Below, piece after piece: positions 9,918 through 19,047 of a DNA stretch of 64,000 bases. How positions within the stretch are numbered: position 1 is the first letter of the stretch; every line of letters begins with the position of its first letter. Source of the DNA: Setophaga petechia (lineage: Eukaryota > Chordata > Aves > Passeriformes > Parulidae); contig JANCRA010000114.1 of NCBI GenBank assembly GCA_024362935.1, positions 1,116,001 to 1,180,000 of the forward strand, in the 5' to 3' direction. Under the pieces are notes generated by a model. That model had not been told where the DNA came from, did no database searches, and worked only from the letters and a program-made list of their open reading frames with translations. Position numbers and translations under genes: made by a program.

Positions 9918-10129
9918 AAGCCATTGCTTGGACCTTCCCAATTCCCATCACCTGGATTGTTGACACTCCAGTTTGGGTTAAGCAATGGCCTCTGAAAGGG
10001 GAAAGTATTTTTATTACTTCTACTTATCTTACCTTGCTTCTGTAACAGTATCCAAAAGATGGTTAGTAGAATGATAGAAAAGACCTGGCAAACTAACCTC
10101 TTTTCTCTCAAAGAAAAAAAAGGGGGAAA
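9918..10129 (+). pseudogene. ERV1 pol/env remnant across a large deletion
   Basis: In the next -1 phase after protease the first ~28 codons resemble the start of reverse transcriptase (PVWVKQWPLKG). Around 10001-10010 this joins without linker to the end of an envelope transmembrane protein: hydrophobic codons, a Cys-containing juxtamembrane stretch, and a tail that runs into the 3' LTR to a TGA at 10185-10187. The remainder of pol and env has been lost in one deletion. No functional product is expected. Confidence 0.8.
10111..10129 (+). promoter_or_regulatory. ERV1 polypurine tract
   Basis: An uninterrupted A/G run (A-rich, then GGGGG, then AAA) directly before the TGTGG of the 3' LTR. It is the expected primer for plus-strand DNA synthesis. 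Confidence 0.9.
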
Positions 10130-10584
10130 TGTGGAGAGATTAATTCAAGAATGGCTAAAAGAAAGAGGCCATGAGACATACAATTGAGAGAAAAGTAAAG
10201 GGATAAGTAAAGCAGTTTCTAACAGTTCTCAGCCTTCTGATTTCTATAAACAATTACTCTCTTTTGAAAACAATAAAGTTCTCAAGCACATCCTTATTCA
10301 CAGCAAAGTTCTCAGGCAGCTTTCTCATAACAAGTGGGTATTCTATCTTTGGCTGTTTTGGGAACAGACATGGAAGTTTTGAGAACCATTCATATCAGGG
10401 TGAGAAAAGAAATCTTGGTATTGTAAACAGAAGGAGTGGTTAGAGTTTCTCTGTTAGCCTGTCATGTACTTGGATTACAGAATATGTATGAAGCTCGTTA
10501 ACACTGTTATTTAAGGGGATTGATGGATCAATAAACTGAGTTCGATGCATTACCCGGGTGGTCGTTCTCCCCTCGTCTCCGACA
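10130..10584 (+). repeat. ERV1 3' LTR
   Basis: 455 bp, identical to the 5' LTR except for T at 10422 and T at 10537, both in former CpGs. AATAAA at 10530-10535 would give the provirus its polyA signal. Confidence 0.95.
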
Positions 10585-10590
10585 GGGCAC
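10585..10590 (+). repeat. ERV1 target-site duplication, 3' copy
   Basis: GGGCAC, matching 6551-6556. The paralogous arm has the single unduplicated word (GTGCCC on + at 11653-11658). Confidence 0.95.
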
Positions 10591-10863
10591 AGCTGGGTGC
10601 TCCAAGATCCAGGTGCTCCCACACTGCCCCTCAATACCAGGTGAGCATTTCCTGAGGGCAGCCCTGACTGTGACCCTTGGGGCTCTGGGATCAGCCCTCA
10701 CATCCCTGTGGGAGCAGCTGCAGACAGGATGAGAGATTCCCCCCCACCACCTTCCCTGTGGAAGGGTGAAGCCCAGCTGCCCCTTTCTTCTAGTGCCTCC
10801 TCCTCTCCTCAGCAGAGGATGTCAAACTCCCCAGGAGCAGGAAAATCCCCATTCCCTGTTTCC
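10591..10863. repeat. Inverted duplication, left arm, part 2
   Basis: Continues the arm that ends at 6556. Its reverse complement matches about 11384-11650, with shared blocks such as GGTGCTCCCAC, CCTCAATACCAGGTGAGC and CCCATTCCCTGTTTCC. Similarity stops near 10863. Confidence 0.8.
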
Positions 10864-11383
10864 TTGTGGCTGCAGCCAGGAACATCCTCTCAGAACAAAG
10901 AACTTTCTGACAGACCTGCTGAATGACATTAAGAGGAGGTCTGTGAGAAACGGAGGAAAATGTATTTCGATAGGAAATAAAAGTTTCAGAATTATTGATT
11001 TCTACCCCATTCATATTCAGTCAGTTACAGTTTTGTTTTTAGAGAGCCAGCTTCTCAGCTGATTGTGTTTGTGCCCTTCTTTTTCACCTGCCTCTCTTTC
11101 CCTGCTCTGTTTCTCTCTCAGTGTCTCCCTCGACCCAGGGCAGCTCCCACCAAAGACCCTGCCCTGATTTAATTCCTAATCCAGGAGCTACAATAACCAT
11201 GGGTGAAGTTCTGAAGGCTGGCAGTGAAATGTCACTGTAAGATCTTGCTCCACTTGGCTTTTGGCTCCTTCTTGAGAGCTTTGCTTTCCAGGGCAGGAAC
11301 ATCTTTTCCTGGCTGGGAACTGGAATTCCAGCCCCTGGGAGTGTGTGCCATGGATCCCAGAGGGGGATTCCCATGGTTTCCAG
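10864..11383. other. Spacer between the inverted arms
   Basis: About 520 bp between the two arms. No gene or recognisable element is seen; the sequence is AT-rich in the left half (around 10950-11060) and mixed elsewhere. Confidence 0.5.
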
Positions 11384-11962
11384 GAAACAGGGAATGGGGA
11401 TTTTCCTGCTTCTGATGAGTTTTACATCCTTGCTTAAGGAGAGGAGGAGGCACCAGAAGAAAAGGGCAACTGGGCTTCATCCTTCTGCAGGAAAGAGTGG
11501 GGGAAATCTCTCGTCCTGTCTGCAGCTGCTCCCACAGGGATGTGAGGGCTGATCCCAGAGCCCCAAGGGTCACAGTCAGGGCTGCCCTCAGGGAATGCTC
11601 ACCTGGTATTGAGGGGCAGCGTGGGAGCACCTGGATCTTGGAGCACCCAGCTGTGCCCCATGGTTGGAGGTGCCTGAGGAGGGCTGGGACAATGCCAGGG
11701 ACATCCTGCAGTGACATCCCCCCGTCCTGCTCTGGGTGAGCTCAGTCCCAAACCTGACCCTGATCCTGGTCTCAGTCTCACTCCATGTTCAGACACACTC
11801 ACAGTTCTGTATTTAATCTCAGCCCAGCACCAGACTCATCTAGCCCCAGACCCAATGCCAACCCCTTCCTAAATCCTTAGCCTCAAACCAAATCCCAGGT
11901 TCAGCCCTTCTGGGTATTTGGGGGTATATCTGTCCCTCTGACCCTGATGATGTTTGGGGTCC
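11384..11962. repeat. Inverted duplication, right arm (uninterrupted)
   Basis: Reverse-complement paralog of 6203-6556 plus 10585-10863. It carries no provirus and has a single GTGCCC where ERV1 sits in the other arm, so it preserves the pre-integration sequence. Confidence 0.85.
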
Positions 11963-12829
11963 AAGTTTCATCAGTTCCTGCACACCTCTAGCTCAGTTGC
12001 CAGCAGGTTCCAATAAAAGAAAAGTGGAAATTTGGACCAATAGAGATTATTAAAAAGAAGGAAAAGCTCTGCACAGCTGACACAAAGGTGGCAGGGACAG
12101 AGAGAAAAATGATTCTCATGTTTGGCAAAGACCCCAAGCCTGGGATTTCAGAAGTTATTTGGAAATTTAGCTACTGGAGCTGGGCTTCTTGTGGGACTTT
12201 CAGCAGCCTTGTGTTCCTCACCTTGGGGAGAAGAAACCTTGTCAGTCTCGCTGGTAACATTTCCTCCCTTTCCTCCAGTGATTTTAACAAACTTTTCAAG
12301 GAAGGACAACAAAATATTTTCTTTACACTGGCCACCCACAACAGACATTTTCCTTATCAGTTCTCCCATAATTCCTCAGGAGGAAGGAGGGAGCTGTGTC
12401 CAAGTTTCCAAGAGTTCCTCCAGAGAGAACGACAACCACCTCAGAGAGGGGAACCATGCTGTTGTCAAAGGCACTTGGAATCAGACAACAGTGCCCTGAA
12501 CTCACTATGTCAAAATATTTTTGCAATTTGTTTAAGAATATTATTAGAGAGATACCTTTGCCCCAATTAAGGTGCTAACGAGACCAAATCCAACATGGGT
12601 TTTAATGAACAGTAAATGTGAGGTAGAGAGAGATGGAAAGAAAGAGAAAAGGGGAGAGAGCAAGGGAGTGACAGGGACAGAGACCTCCCCTGGGGCAGGG
12701 GAAGTGTGACATTGTCCCCTGTGTGTGTGGCCTTCCCGGGGTGGGGGTTTTACACCTGAGCCAGTTTGGGTAAGGGGGGTGGTGTTCACCCCCTGAGCAG
12801 GGATTACCCCACTGTTTCAGGCTGCAATG
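11963..12829. other. No gene recognised; repeat-like right half
   Basis: Mixed sequence without a credible exon. A purine-rich stretch near 12620-12670 (GAGAGAGATGGAAAGAAAG) and a TTTACACCTGAGCCAGTTTGG block look like parts of dispersed repeats, but no paired copy is present here. The 160-codon open frame at 12088-12570 has no recognisable domain. Confidence 0.4.
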
Positions 12830-13395
12830 GAAGATGGAACCAAATGCATGTTTTCAATCCCCATCTTCATCAACTGCTATAATCAGGTGGGGCAGTGTTC
12901 TTTATCTCTTGCATGACTCAGGCCTGATAACGCCCTCCAGGGGAGATATCTTCTGTGAATGGGCCATTGAGTGTCACTGCAGGACTGATCAAATTCCATC
13001 ATCCCATTGTGGGATGCTCCACCCAGGGGGAGGATCCAAGCATTCCTACCTGGATATAAGCTGAGCCTTGCAACACCAGGAGCAGCTTGCCTACTGGATT
13101 CCCAGAGGACAAGAGCTCCAGAACCACCACTGGACCTTCAGAGGAAGACCAGACCCTTCTACAGGATCACTGCTTTGACAGAATCACATTCATCACTCCA
13201 ACAGGACTGCAGCCACCATTTAATGGGACTGCTGCCACCACCCTGACCAACAGGGTGTCAGGTTATATCCTGACTCTGTCAGTTTAAGGTAGTGTTTCTG
13301 TATAATTGCCTTGATTGAAATTTTCTTACTAAATTGCAATTCAGGTTTAGACCCTCCCCCAGGTTTGCCTTCAAACCAGTACAAAGCTCAGTGTA
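12830..13395 (+). mobile_element. Probable LTR upstream of ZNF1
   Basis: Contains GGATATAAGCTGAGCC (TATA-like, about 13032) preceded by ATGCTCCACCCAGGGGGAGG, and a transcribed-region-like stretch ending in GTTTGCCTTCAAACC. The block order is that of a common songbird LTR, recognised by general similarity only. It ends roughly 55 bp before the coding exon of ZNF1 and might supply or influence a promoter. Confidence 0.45.
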
Positions 13396-13450
13396 CTCAT
13401 CCCTTGTTTTCCTCCCAAAACAGAATATCTCATTCCTAAAACTTGGCTAG

Positions 13451-14359
13451 ATGGAGGGAGAGATTTTGAGGAAGAGGAAGATGGCCCAGGAGCCCCAGGC
13501 AGGTGAGGAAGAAGTCAGTGCCCCTTTCCCCCTCTCTCCTGCTCCATCTCCCAGCCCAGCACGGCCCCTGGCTGCAGGACAGCCCTGCTGCCAACCCCGT
13601 CCTGCTGGGGATGCACTGGGGGGATCTCCTTCCCCTTCCCTCTGGCACGGAGGCAAATCCCATCCTCTCCTTGTCTTCCCTCCCCCAGACAAGAAGCTGA
13701 GGATGGAGACCAGGGAGGCCAAATCTCCACAGCAGAACCTCATGGAAGAGGCGGTTTTGACCGGCTCCTTGGGACAGGAATCCAATGGGGAGGAAAAGCC
13801 CTGGAGATACCCCGTGAGGAGGGGCTCCACACCCAGCCCAGTGTGCTTTGAGGAGGACAGACCCACCCTGAGCCAGGAAAGTGGACAGAGCTACAGACAG
13901 AGCTTGGAGCTGGTGGTCCATGAGCAGCTTCATGATGGGGAGAAGCCCTACAAGTGCTCAGAGTGTGGGAAGAGCTTCAGCAGGAGCAGCACCCTGATCA
14001 GCCACCAAATGATCCACACTGGGGAATGGCCCTACAAGTGTTGGGAATGGGGGAAGGGCTTCAGCTGCAGCTCTGCCCTCGTCATCCACCAACGCATCCA
14101 CACTGGGGAGAGGCCCTGCGAGTGTCCCGAGTGTGGGAAGAAGTTTCGGACAAGCTCCAGTCTCATCCAGCACCAGCAGATTCCCACCCAGGAGGGGCCC
14201 TTCCGCTGCCCTGTGTGTGGAAAGGGCTTCAAGCACAACTCCACCCTCATCACCCACCAGCGAATCCACACTGGGCAGAGGCCCTACGAGTGTCCCCAGT
14301 GTGGGAAGAGCTTCACCCAGAGCTCTATCTTGACCAGACACCAATGGAGTCACCGGTAA
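13451..14359 (+). CDS. ZNF1: C2H2 zinc-finger protein, two coding exons
   Basis: Predicted nuclear DNA-binding protein of a large avian C2H2 family; no KRAB or SCAN domain is seen. Exon 1 codes from ATG 13451 to 13502 (CAG|GTGAGG donor) and exon 2 from 13689 (CCCCCAG acceptor) to the TAA at 14357-14359. The 186-bp intron contains no stop and is a multiple of 3, so 302 codons read through or about 240 aa if spliced. A likely upstream acceptor, CAAAACAG, lies at 13416-13423. The spliced protein has an acidic Ser/Glu-rich N-terminal half and five tandem fingers starting at 13949, 14033, 14117, 14201 and 14285 with H/C linkers. Finger 2 has Trp in place of its second Cys (14048-14050) and finger 3 has Pro in place of its last His (14183-14185), so probably only fingers 1, 4 and 5 bind zinc. 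The exon-intron plan matches ZNF2. Confidence 0.8.
   Translation: MEGEILRKRKMAQEPQAGEEEVSAPFPLSPAPSPSPARPLAAGQPCCQPRPAGDALGGSPSPSLWHGGKSHPLLVFPPPDKKLRMETREAKSPQQNLMEEAVLTGSLGQESNGEEKPWRYPVRRGSTPSPVCFEEDRPTLSQESGQSYRQSLELVVHEQLHDGEKPYKCSECGKSFSRSSTLISHQMIHTGEWPYKCWEWGKGFSCSSALVIHQRIHTGERPCECPECGKKFRTSSSLIQHQQIPTQEGPFRCPVCGKGFKHNSTLITHQRIHTGQRPYECPQCGKSFTQSSILTRHQWSHR
13503..13688 (+). other. ZNF1 intron (186 bp, open)
   Basis: GTGAGG...CCCCCAG boundaries with a pyrimidine-rich 3' end. The same 186-bp length and the same flanking codons occur in ZNF2 (61890-62075). Its translation is a Pro/Ser-rich stretch unlike the flanking exons, which favours an intron over coding sequence. Confidence 0.7.
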
Positions 14360-14769
14360 GGGAAGCCCTGCCAACGCCCCAATTTCAGGAGGATTTTTGT
14401 GCACTGCCCCAACTTCATCCTCCATTAGAAGGCCCACACTGGGAAGAGTCCTGGGGATCCCTATTCCCCATGATCCATGCTGCCCCTCTTCCTGCCCCTG
14501 CCAATGACCTGATAGGGGATGGAAGAACATGAGGGTCTGGCCATGGCCATGTAATTACATTGACTCCCACCTCAGAACATTGCCAGGGGCAGGAAAGGGA
14601 CTCTCTCTCTCTCCCTGAGGAGAAGGGTGTCTGTTCCAGGCAGGAGAAATTGTGGCCGGGAAGATCCAGTGAGTTGTGTTTTAATTTCCCCTATAAACAG
14701 TTTTATTTATCGCTTCTGTTATCAATATTGTTTTTGTTCCTGTTTATTCCTTTTCTCGTTGTGGTTCCC

Positions 14770-14775
14770 AATAAA
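14770..14775 (+). terminator. ZNF1 polyA signal
   Basis: AATAAA about 410 bp after the ZNF1 stop codon, followed by TTGTTCTTATCCCAGTCTGG. It is the first canonical signal downstream of the gene. Confidence 0.6.
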
Positions 14776-15007
14776 TTGTTCTTATCCCAGTCTGGGATCT
14801 TTGCCTTTTGTGCTTTCCATGGGAGGCAGGAGGGCAGCGAGGGCAGCACGGCTTTAGCAGAAGCAGGAAATTTGGGGAATCCCATTCCTGAACCCCGGCT
14901 TGTGGAAACCGAGCATCCCAGCTGGTGCCAGCCCTGGTGGCCATGGCAACAGCCTTGGGAGCGGGTCCCTGGCTGGGCCTGTGGGAACCTCTTCCCTCTG
15001 GTGCCCA

Positions 15008-15282
15008 GGGACAGGAGTGGAGGGAACGGCTGCAGCTGAGTCGGGGCAGGCTCAGGTTGGATGTCAGGAAAAGGTTTTTGCCCAGAGGCTGCTGGGGCCC
15101 TGCCCAGGCTCCCCAGGGAAGGCTCCCAGCTCCAGGGCTCTCTGAGCTGCAGCAGCGTTTGGCCAGCGCTGCCAGGCCCAGGCTGGCATTGTTGGGGTGT
15201 CCTGTGCAGGGCCAGCAGTTGGACTGGAGGATCCTGATGGGTCCCTCCCAGCTCAGCCCATTCTGTGGTTCTGGGATCCCAT
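15008..15282 (+). mobile_element. CR1 LINE, 3' end fragment (+)
   Basis: Contains CR1 3'-end hallmarks in order: GGTTGGATGTCAGGAAAAGG, a CCCAGGCTCCCCAGGGAAGG block, then GGATCCTGATGGGTCCCTCC and a short TTCTGTGGTTCTGGGAT tail in place of the usual (ATTCTRTG)n. A typical 5'-truncated avian CR1 insertion. Confidence 0.85.
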
Positions 15283-15463
15283 GAGCCTGGGGATGGGGCT
15301 GCCAATGGTTGCCATGGCAACGGGCTCTGGCTGCAGGCCTGAGCTGGTGTCCATGGCAACCACCCCTGGCATGGGGTCTCCATGGAGCTGCCAATGGAAC
15401 AACCATACCAACAGGGGGCTGGTGATGGTCGCCAGCTAAGGATCCTATTTGTTACAGGTCCTC

Positions 15464-15740
15464 AGAGGGGTTCCATGGGGACATTCCAAGAGTCTCCAGG
15501 CTGTTCCAGAGCTGGAATGTCACAGACATGGACAGGGGCTCCATGGAGACCTCCCAGGGCTTTCTGGGGATGGTAAGGAGCCCTGTGGTCAGAGGCAGTC
15601 ACAGCCATTCCATGGTGACATCCCAGGGGACCTTGGGCTGCAAAGGCACCGATCTGTCACAGGCACTCACGGGGGCTCCACGGTGACATCCCAGGAGTCC
15701 CCAGGCTGCCAAAGAGCCGGGATGTCCCACACACTCACAG
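15464..15740. repeat. 68-69 bp tandem repeat, 4 units
   Basis: A TTCCATGG / CTCCACGG core recurs at 15471, 15539, 15608 and 15676, each followed by GACATCCCAGG- and GTCACAGAC-like blocks. Units are diverged. The preceding 15285-15440 has scattered CCATGGCAAC words that also occur near 14940. Confidence 0.7.
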
Positions 15741-15759
15741 GGGGTCCTGTCAGGGGAAC

Positions 15760-16745
15760 AGTGGGAGCTTCAGGCAAAGTTTATTAGAGAAGCTCCTGTT
15801 GGGTCACGAGGTGCAGAAAAGATCCCCAATAGCCCCACAGATCCCCAAATGTCACCGTTGAATCAGAGATGACACAGATCAGAAGGCTAAGGGCTAAAAG
15901 CCACCTGTTTTTTCAATCCTCTTCTTTTATATCTTGGTTTGCCACATGTGGACCTCATTGGTCATTTAATCAACACATTTCACATCATTGGCCAATTAAG
16001 ACAACACCCTTCAGTAAACAACTTTACGGAAAAAAGCCAGCTTATTTCAAACATTGTTGGGACACCAGTTATTGATGTTTGTTTAATGCTGGGCCTTTCG
16101 GAGGGGTCCCTGGATGGGGGAAATCCTCCAGTAGCAGTTCTGTGCCAGGTAAAAGGACATGCACGGGACTTTTTCCGTCTTCAGCTTCTTGTTTATTTTT
16201 ATCCTTTCTAAAGTTTTGCATGCTGCGCACACCAGGCTCAGCGTGCTGTAAAAACACCACAAAATGGCCCCAAAATGTAGAGTTTCAAGGTCTTTTCATG
16301 TTGTCTCATCCAATTAACTTTTAAAACTTACACTATTTCTACTTATCTGCCAATACCTCATCCCTTGACTGTCCACATAACCTCTGCACTGTGCTTTCCT
16401 TGACCAACGACCCTGTGCCACCAACACTGCAGAAAATGGAAGAGATGATGAAGAAGACAGGGACTACACTCAAATTCCTCCATTTTTCTTCTTATCTGCA
16501 CCATACTAAAAATCCAAAAACTGAATTTCTCACCTTAGTGACATACTATACTACCCTCTATTATCTATTTCACACTTTGGTAAAATCTAATCTGTCTCAA
16601 AGTCTTGGAAGTCATCTCCATGGGCAAAGGTTAAAGGCAGTGTTTCTCTTGGGGTCAGGATCCCTCAGAGCAGACAGAAATATTCCTTGTGCCCTGGATT
16701 CCCACACATTTAATCAAAAATAGTTTAACCCTTAACATGTGAAGT
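15760..16745 (-). mobile_element. Antisense LTR-type repeat
   Basis: On the minus strand a TATAAAA box (about 15927-15933) is followed ~150 bp later by AATAAA (15779-15784), the order expected of an LTR promoter and polyA signal. The bulk to the right would be U3 or adjacent element sequence. Boundaries are soft. No retroviral coding sequence was recognised. Confidence 0.45.
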
Positions 16746-17019
16746 TACCCAAAAATGTTCCAGGTAAGTAGGATTAGAAGAAGAAATAGAGAAAAACAGA
16801 AATACAGAAGATCCCTAGAAAAACATGCACATAGGTACCAACTGCTGGGGTTCCAGCACTGCTAACAGAGGAACCCCAAGAGAAGGCAGGATCCAGACCA
16901 TGGGCTGGCCTCGTGCTCTGACATTTAACCCCCTGGGCCTTCATGAGCCCGCCTCTGCAGTGGGAAGTGCCAGTTGCTTGTCCAATCAGAGCCGAGGTAG
17001 CACCAGCTGCTAATGTGTG
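16746..17019. other. No gene recognised
   Basis: Short mixed stretch between the antisense repeat and a tetranucleotide run. No feature seen. Confidence 0.5.
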
Positions 17020-17045
17020 ATTGATTGATTGATTGATTGATTGAC
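17020..17045. repeat. (TTGA)n microsatellite
   Basis: Six uninterrupted TTGA units ending in CAGCTG; related GATTGACAGCT words occur just downstream, suggesting local expansion. Confidence 0.9.
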
Positions 17046-17224
17046 AGCTGGGCTAATCAGAGCTGGGTTAACATCACCCCCTGCTGTGTGATTGACAGCT
17101 CTGCCAGGCCAGGGCTGGGGGCGGGGCTCTGTCCCACCACAAACCAAGGCCTGACCCAGCCCTGGCCCCACACGGGCATTCCGAGCATCCCAAGGTATCT
17201 CGGGACATCGATCTCATCCAGCCT

Positions 17225-17480
17225 CTGACAGTGACCACAGTGACATTGCGGAACCTCATGGAGCCAAGGGACCGTTGTGACACTGGGGAGCCCAGAGTGC
17301 CACAGAGCAACCACTGTGACACAGTGAGGGCTCATATGGAGCAGAGGGGCCATTGTGACCCATCAGGGTTTTATGGAATAAAACCATTGTGACACTGCAA
17401 GGCCTCATGGAAGCGTGGGGCCATTGTGACACTGTGGGGCCCCATGAAACCAAGGGAACACAGAACAGGTCTGGCTGCCT
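17225..17480 (+). repeat. R40 minisatellite (+)
   Basis: About six ~40-bp units of the CATTGTGACACTG / GGGGCC / CATGGAACCAAG type. The array ends in GGGAACACAGAACAGG, the sequence that also links R40 to R180 at other sites. Confidence 0.85.
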
Positions 17481-18209
17481 TGGCCACCCAGGGGCCACCT
17501 CTCATCTGCAGTTTAAACACTGCGACCATGTGCTTTTCTTTCTTATGGGAAAAAACCATCCATCTTGACCAGGCACGCATGGCCAAAATTGGGAATCCGC
17601 CTCCAGAATTCCCTATATCCAAGGATAGCTCCCAGACGAAAGCTGCCAGCACTGACAGTCTGGGTGGCTTTGACTTCCTGAGGGCTGGCACTCATCTGCC
17701 TCTGAAACACTGGGGCGTCGCCCTGTTTTTTTAAGTTTTTGTAAGCCTTCTGATGTTTACATTCTTGTAACAAACTTTCTCACACACTTTATGTAAATAA
17801 CTCATTGTTTTGCATTCTTTTATGGAAGAGAAAAAATTTGATAGGCAGTTGGTTTTTCCAGTGTCATTGGAGAGGTGGCACTGTCACCCTCCAATCCACT
17901 GTCACTTTTAGAACTCTATAAATGTTAGTCAGAAATAAAAAGCATTCTTTTATAACTTGGAGACTTGCGTGTCCATCTTGTTCTATTTCGTGTCTTATAG
18001 TGACACTGGGGCTCAGTGCTTTCCTTCCTGTGGAAAAGAACCGTGCTTCTCCTCCAGGTGTCCATGACTGAAATTAGGATTCTACTGCTAATATCCTGTA
18101 TATCCAAGGGCTGCTCCCAGGCAAAATCTTCCAGAACCATCAAGTCTGGCTGGCCTTGGCCTCTGGTGACTGCCCCTGAAACACTGGGGCTGGGTTCTTT
18201 CCTTCCCAT
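17481..18209 (+). repeat. R180 tandem repeat (+), with an insertion
   Basis: About two R180 units. A unit reads GGTCTGGCTGGCCTTGGCC, CTCATCTGCC, GAAACACTGGGGCTCTG, CTTTCCTTCCTATGGAAAAG, CATGGCCAAAATTGGG and ATATCCAAGGA in order. Between 17717 and 18002 it is interrupted by an AT-rich insert. Confidence 0.8.
17717..18002 (+). mobile_element. AT-rich insertion inside an R180 unit
   Basis: Interrupts the GAAACACTGGGGCTCTG part of the unit. The word ACACTGGGGC occurs on both sides (17707-17716 and 18003-18012), as if the target was duplicated. The insert has TATAAA near 17919 followed by AATAAA near 17935, so it may be a short LTR-like element. The class is unknown and the edges are approximate. 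Confidence 0.45.
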
Positions 18210-18480
18210 GGAGATCACTGGGACACTGTGAGGACCTCATGGAACCAAGGGGATCATTGTGGCACCACTGAAGCCCATGGAACCAAGGGGCCATGGTGAC
18301 ACAGTGGGTCTTCATGGAACCCAGAGACCATGATGACTCTGTGGGGCCTGATGGAACTATGGAGACCATTGTGACCCTTCAGGGCCTGGTGTCACCAAGG
18401 GGGCATTATGATACCTCAGAGCCCTATGAAAGCAAGGGGCCATTGGAACACTGTGGGGCCCCATGGAACGCAGGGAACAT
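18210..18480 (+). repeat. R40 minisatellite (+), second block
   Basis: About six ~40-bp units lying between two R180 blocks, ending in the linker GGGAACATGGAACAGGTCTG. Confidence 0.85.
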
Positions 18481-18935
18481 GGAACAGGTCTGGCTGGCTT
18501 TGCCTCCCAGGGGCCACCTGACAGGTCTGAATGATGTTGGAATGTCAAGCGCTGCCTCTCAATCAGCTCCTGGAGAACTGGGGCTCTGTGCTTTCCTTGC
18601 TATGGAAAAGAACCATCTGACTTTTCAGATGCCCATTGCCAAAATTGGTACGCTCCCTAAAACAATTCCTATATGCAAGGCTATTCAGAAAAAAAGAGCT
18701 CTGGCTGACCTTGTCCTCTGGTGGTCACCTCTCATCTGCCCCTGAAACACTGGGGCTCTGATCCTTCCTTCCTCTGAAAGAGAACCGGATTTCATATCTA
18801 GGGACCATGACCAAAATAAAAATTTGGCCTCCCAAATTCTGCATATCCAAGGACTGCTCCCAGACAAAAGTGGCCAGGACAGACAGGTCAGTCTGGCCCT
18901 GTCCTCTGGTGATTTTCTTAGACTATGAGCTGAAT
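18481..18935 (+). repeat. R180 tandem repeat (+), second block
   Basis: About 2.5 units with the R180 block order. With 17225-18480 it makes the alternating order R40-R180-R40-R180 that is also found, inverted, at 28380-31210. Confidence 0.85.
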
Positions 18936-19047
18936 GTTTTCAATTGAAAACACCTTGGAAAGGGCCCAGAGATCTCCCAAGGAGGGGTTTTGAGGCCTCG
19001 GGCACATGACCACTACATATGGACAAAGGAGCTCTTGTACTCTGTGC

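Larger units (their letters stand above)
6557..10584 (+). mobile_element. ERV1: young, internally deleted ERVK-type provirus
   Basis: A 4,028-bp provirus with paired 455-bp LTRs, a tRNA-Trp-like primer site, a leader, full-length gag, a dUTPase-protease frame in the -1 phase, a polypurine tract and a 6-bp target duplication. Between protease and 3' LTR only about 210 bp remain: the first codons of reverse transcriptase joined directly to the last codons of the envelope transmembrane subunit. Polymerase, integrase and almost all of envelope are therefore missing. The LTRs differ at two positions only, both CpG-to-TpG (6964 vs 10537; 6849 vs 10422), so integration was recent. It can only have been mobilised with enzymes supplied in trans. 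Confidence 0.95.

Noticed and set aside
13954..14532. Open frames of ~190 codons on both strands over the zinc-finger array
   Set aside because: The 84-bp finger repeat keeps alternative phases open; only the C2H2 phase makes sense.
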